From NCBI GenBank assembly GCA_035541995.1, contig DATKMG010000359.1:1-5882 (forward strand): DNA of 5,882 nucleotides, written 5' to 3'. The position numbers and the translations under genes were made by a program. This DNA comes from DATKMG01 sp035541995. GTDB taxonomy: Bacteria; Acidobacteriota; Terriglobia; Versatilivoradales; Versatilivoraceae. Numbering within the stretch: position 1 is the stretch's first letter; each line of letters opens with the position of its first letter. The notes below the pieces were generated by a model. The model had not been told where the DNA came from. It did not search any database and worked only from the letters and a program-made list of their open reading frames with translations. Shown here piece after piece: positions 4,975 to 5,882 of the stretch.

Positions 4975-5882
4975 CTTTGACCTTCCGGGATTATGGGAGA
5001 GAAATCAACCTAACCGCAAGACTTTAAAGGGTGGATGAGGTTTTCAGTAGGGACAGCCTGAATAAGTCGGCCATCGCTCGAATCAAGCGCATTGCCTGGA
5101 ATACAGTTCATCGCTGGCTGGAAAGAGCATCGAACTGGTGTCGTCGTTTCAGTGATCGAAAAATGAAAAGGCTCACCATGGCAGAACTTCAGGCAGACGA
5201 GATGCAAACAATCGTCGGGGGCAAAGAGCAGCCCATCTGGGTCTTCGCCGTTATTGACGTCTGGTCACGGCTTTGGCCTTCGACGATGGTTGGCAAACGA
5301 AGCTTTCGCAACACGCTGGCTCTCTTCCGAGATGTATTCGAACGCATGAATCCCGGACAAATTCCACTGATTACCCCGGATGGGTTCGAGTTCTATAAGA
5401 AAGTCATCGGGCGAGTCTTTGGGCCCGCCTGTCTCTACGGCCAGGTCATCAAGACACGCCGAAACGATCATGTCGTGAAGGTCGAACGAAGGATGGTGAT
5501 TGGGGGCGGGTGGCGACTGCAGCAGATGTTGAGTGACTCCGAGGACTCTTTGAACCTGAACACGTCGTTCATCGAACGACTGAATCTCACGATCCGACAA
5601 GGCTCGGCGTGTCTGGGTCGCCGAACGACATGTCACGCCCGCTGGAAGGAACATCTCGAAGATCACATCGAGTTGTTACGTTGCTATTACAATTTCATCA
5701 GACCTCAGCGAGCATTGAAATTTGGACGGGAAGTTAGAACTCCGGCCATGCAGGGTGGATTGACCAGTAGGCGGCTAACGTTCAGGGAGATTTTCTCCTC
5801 GGTAATCCATAATCTGGTCGTGCGAAACGTCACGTGGGTGTTCTTGGACTCTGTCTTCTTGGTCAAGAGGGAAGATTTGCGC
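4975..5882 (+). mobile_element. IS1-like insertion sequence, partial
   Basis: The transposase frame, together with its abrupt start after virB9, marks an insertion sequence whose left end lies somewhere in 4972-5030 and whose right end is beyond the window. Neither terminal repeats nor a target duplication can be defined from this sequence, and the missing zinc ribbon suggests the left end is already lost. The start coordinate is approximate. Confidence 0.6.
5031..5882 (+). CDS. IS1-family DDE transposase, N-terminally short, open at window end
   Basis: One unbroken frame of 284 codons runs from GTG 5031, just after an in-frame TAA at 5025-5027, to the window end without a stop. It starts within a helix-turn-helix-like segment (LNKSAIARIKRIAWNTVHRWLERA, about 10-33). 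The catalytic domain follows, with LQADEM (Asp56), VIDVWSRLW, LITPDGF (Asp117) and SFIERLNLTIRQGSACLGRR (Glu182). These line up with the IS1 InsB motifs DE, TDG and ERHNLNLRQ, giving a plausible DDE triad. CYYNFIRPQRALKFG and SRRLTFREIF near the C terminus fit the longer IS1-like transposases I associate with environmental bacteria. Those usually begin with a zinc ribbon of paired cysteines, which is not present here or in the 60 bp upstream. The 5' end is therefore probably deleted, although the catalytic part looks intact. No terminal inverted repeat is recognised. Confidence 0.85.
   Translation, partial: MDEVFSRDSLNKSAIARIKRIAWNTVHRWLERASNWCRRFSDRKMKRLTMAELQADEMQTIVGGKEQPIWVFAVIDVWSRLWPSTMVGKRSFRNTLALFRDVFERMNPGQIPLITPDGFEFYKKVIGRVFGPACLYGQVIKTRRNDHVVKVERRMVIGGGWRLQQMLSDSEDSLNLNTSFIERLNLTIRQGSACLGRRTTCHARWKEHLEDHIELLRCYYNFIRPQRALKFGREVRTPAMQGGLTSRRLTFREIFSSVIHNLVVRNVTWVFLDSVFLVKREDLR

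Noticed and set aside
5265..5666. Minus-strand 133-codon frame
   Set aside because: Antisense to the transposase catalytic core, whose conserved motifs are in the plus-strand frame.
1..5882. CRISPR array, tRNA, rRNA or riboswitch
   Set aside because: No regularly spaced repeats, tRNA-like cloverleaf or recognisable RNA motif was seen on reading the window.

Overview
The window looks like a mosaic piece of a bacterial mobile or accessory region, probably from a Gram-negative host. The evidence for a Gram-negative host is three neighbouring genes for envelope-spanning type IV secretion (conjugation) proteins of the VirB6, VirB8 and VirB9 types, one with a clear signal peptide. I cannot name the organism. 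The AGGAGG ribosome sites and GTG/TTG starts are ordinary bacterial usage. The IS1-like transposase is of a type I associate with environmental phyla, but that is not enough for a taxonomic call.

Left part (1-2400), all on the minus strand, in transcription order: a 3' fragment of a type I restriction specificity gene (hsdS, 2389-1628) that keeps only the central conserved region, one target recognition domain and the C-terminal repeat; a small unrecognised ORF (1613-1476) that may be half of a frameshifted gene reaching 1403; a complete DUF5131 / phage Gp37-Gp68 family gene with a three-cysteine motif (1358-522); and a GTG-started gene of unknown function (482-1) that leaves the window. The short gaps make co-transcription of the last two likely. 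This looks like a defence-type or accessory cargo block, which is inference from the hsdS fragment and the DUF5131 gene.

Middle (2446-4971), plus strand: a tightly packed conjugation operon segment made of a VirB6/TrbL-like polytopic membrane protein, a 50-codon ORF, a VirB8-like protein and a VirB9/TrbG-like protein. The genes are joined by ATGA-type overlaps, and a stop codon lies inside the next gene's Shine-Dalgarno sequence, so translation is probably coupled. The genes expected on either side (virB4/virB5-type upstream, virB10/virB11-type downstream) are not in the window. Upstream the operon meets the truncated hsdS head-to-head. Downstream an IS1-like transposase frame starts 60 bp after virB9.

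Right end (5031-5882), plus strand: an IS1-family DDE transposase frame that is open to the window edge and lacks the usual N-terminal zinc-ribbon. The layout suggests a conjugative element that has been broken and rearranged. The points most worth a second look are the hsdS/virB6 junction with its two mutually exclusive hairpins, the coupled small ORF between virB6 and virB8, the small ORF after hsdS, and the unnamed gene beside DUF5131.
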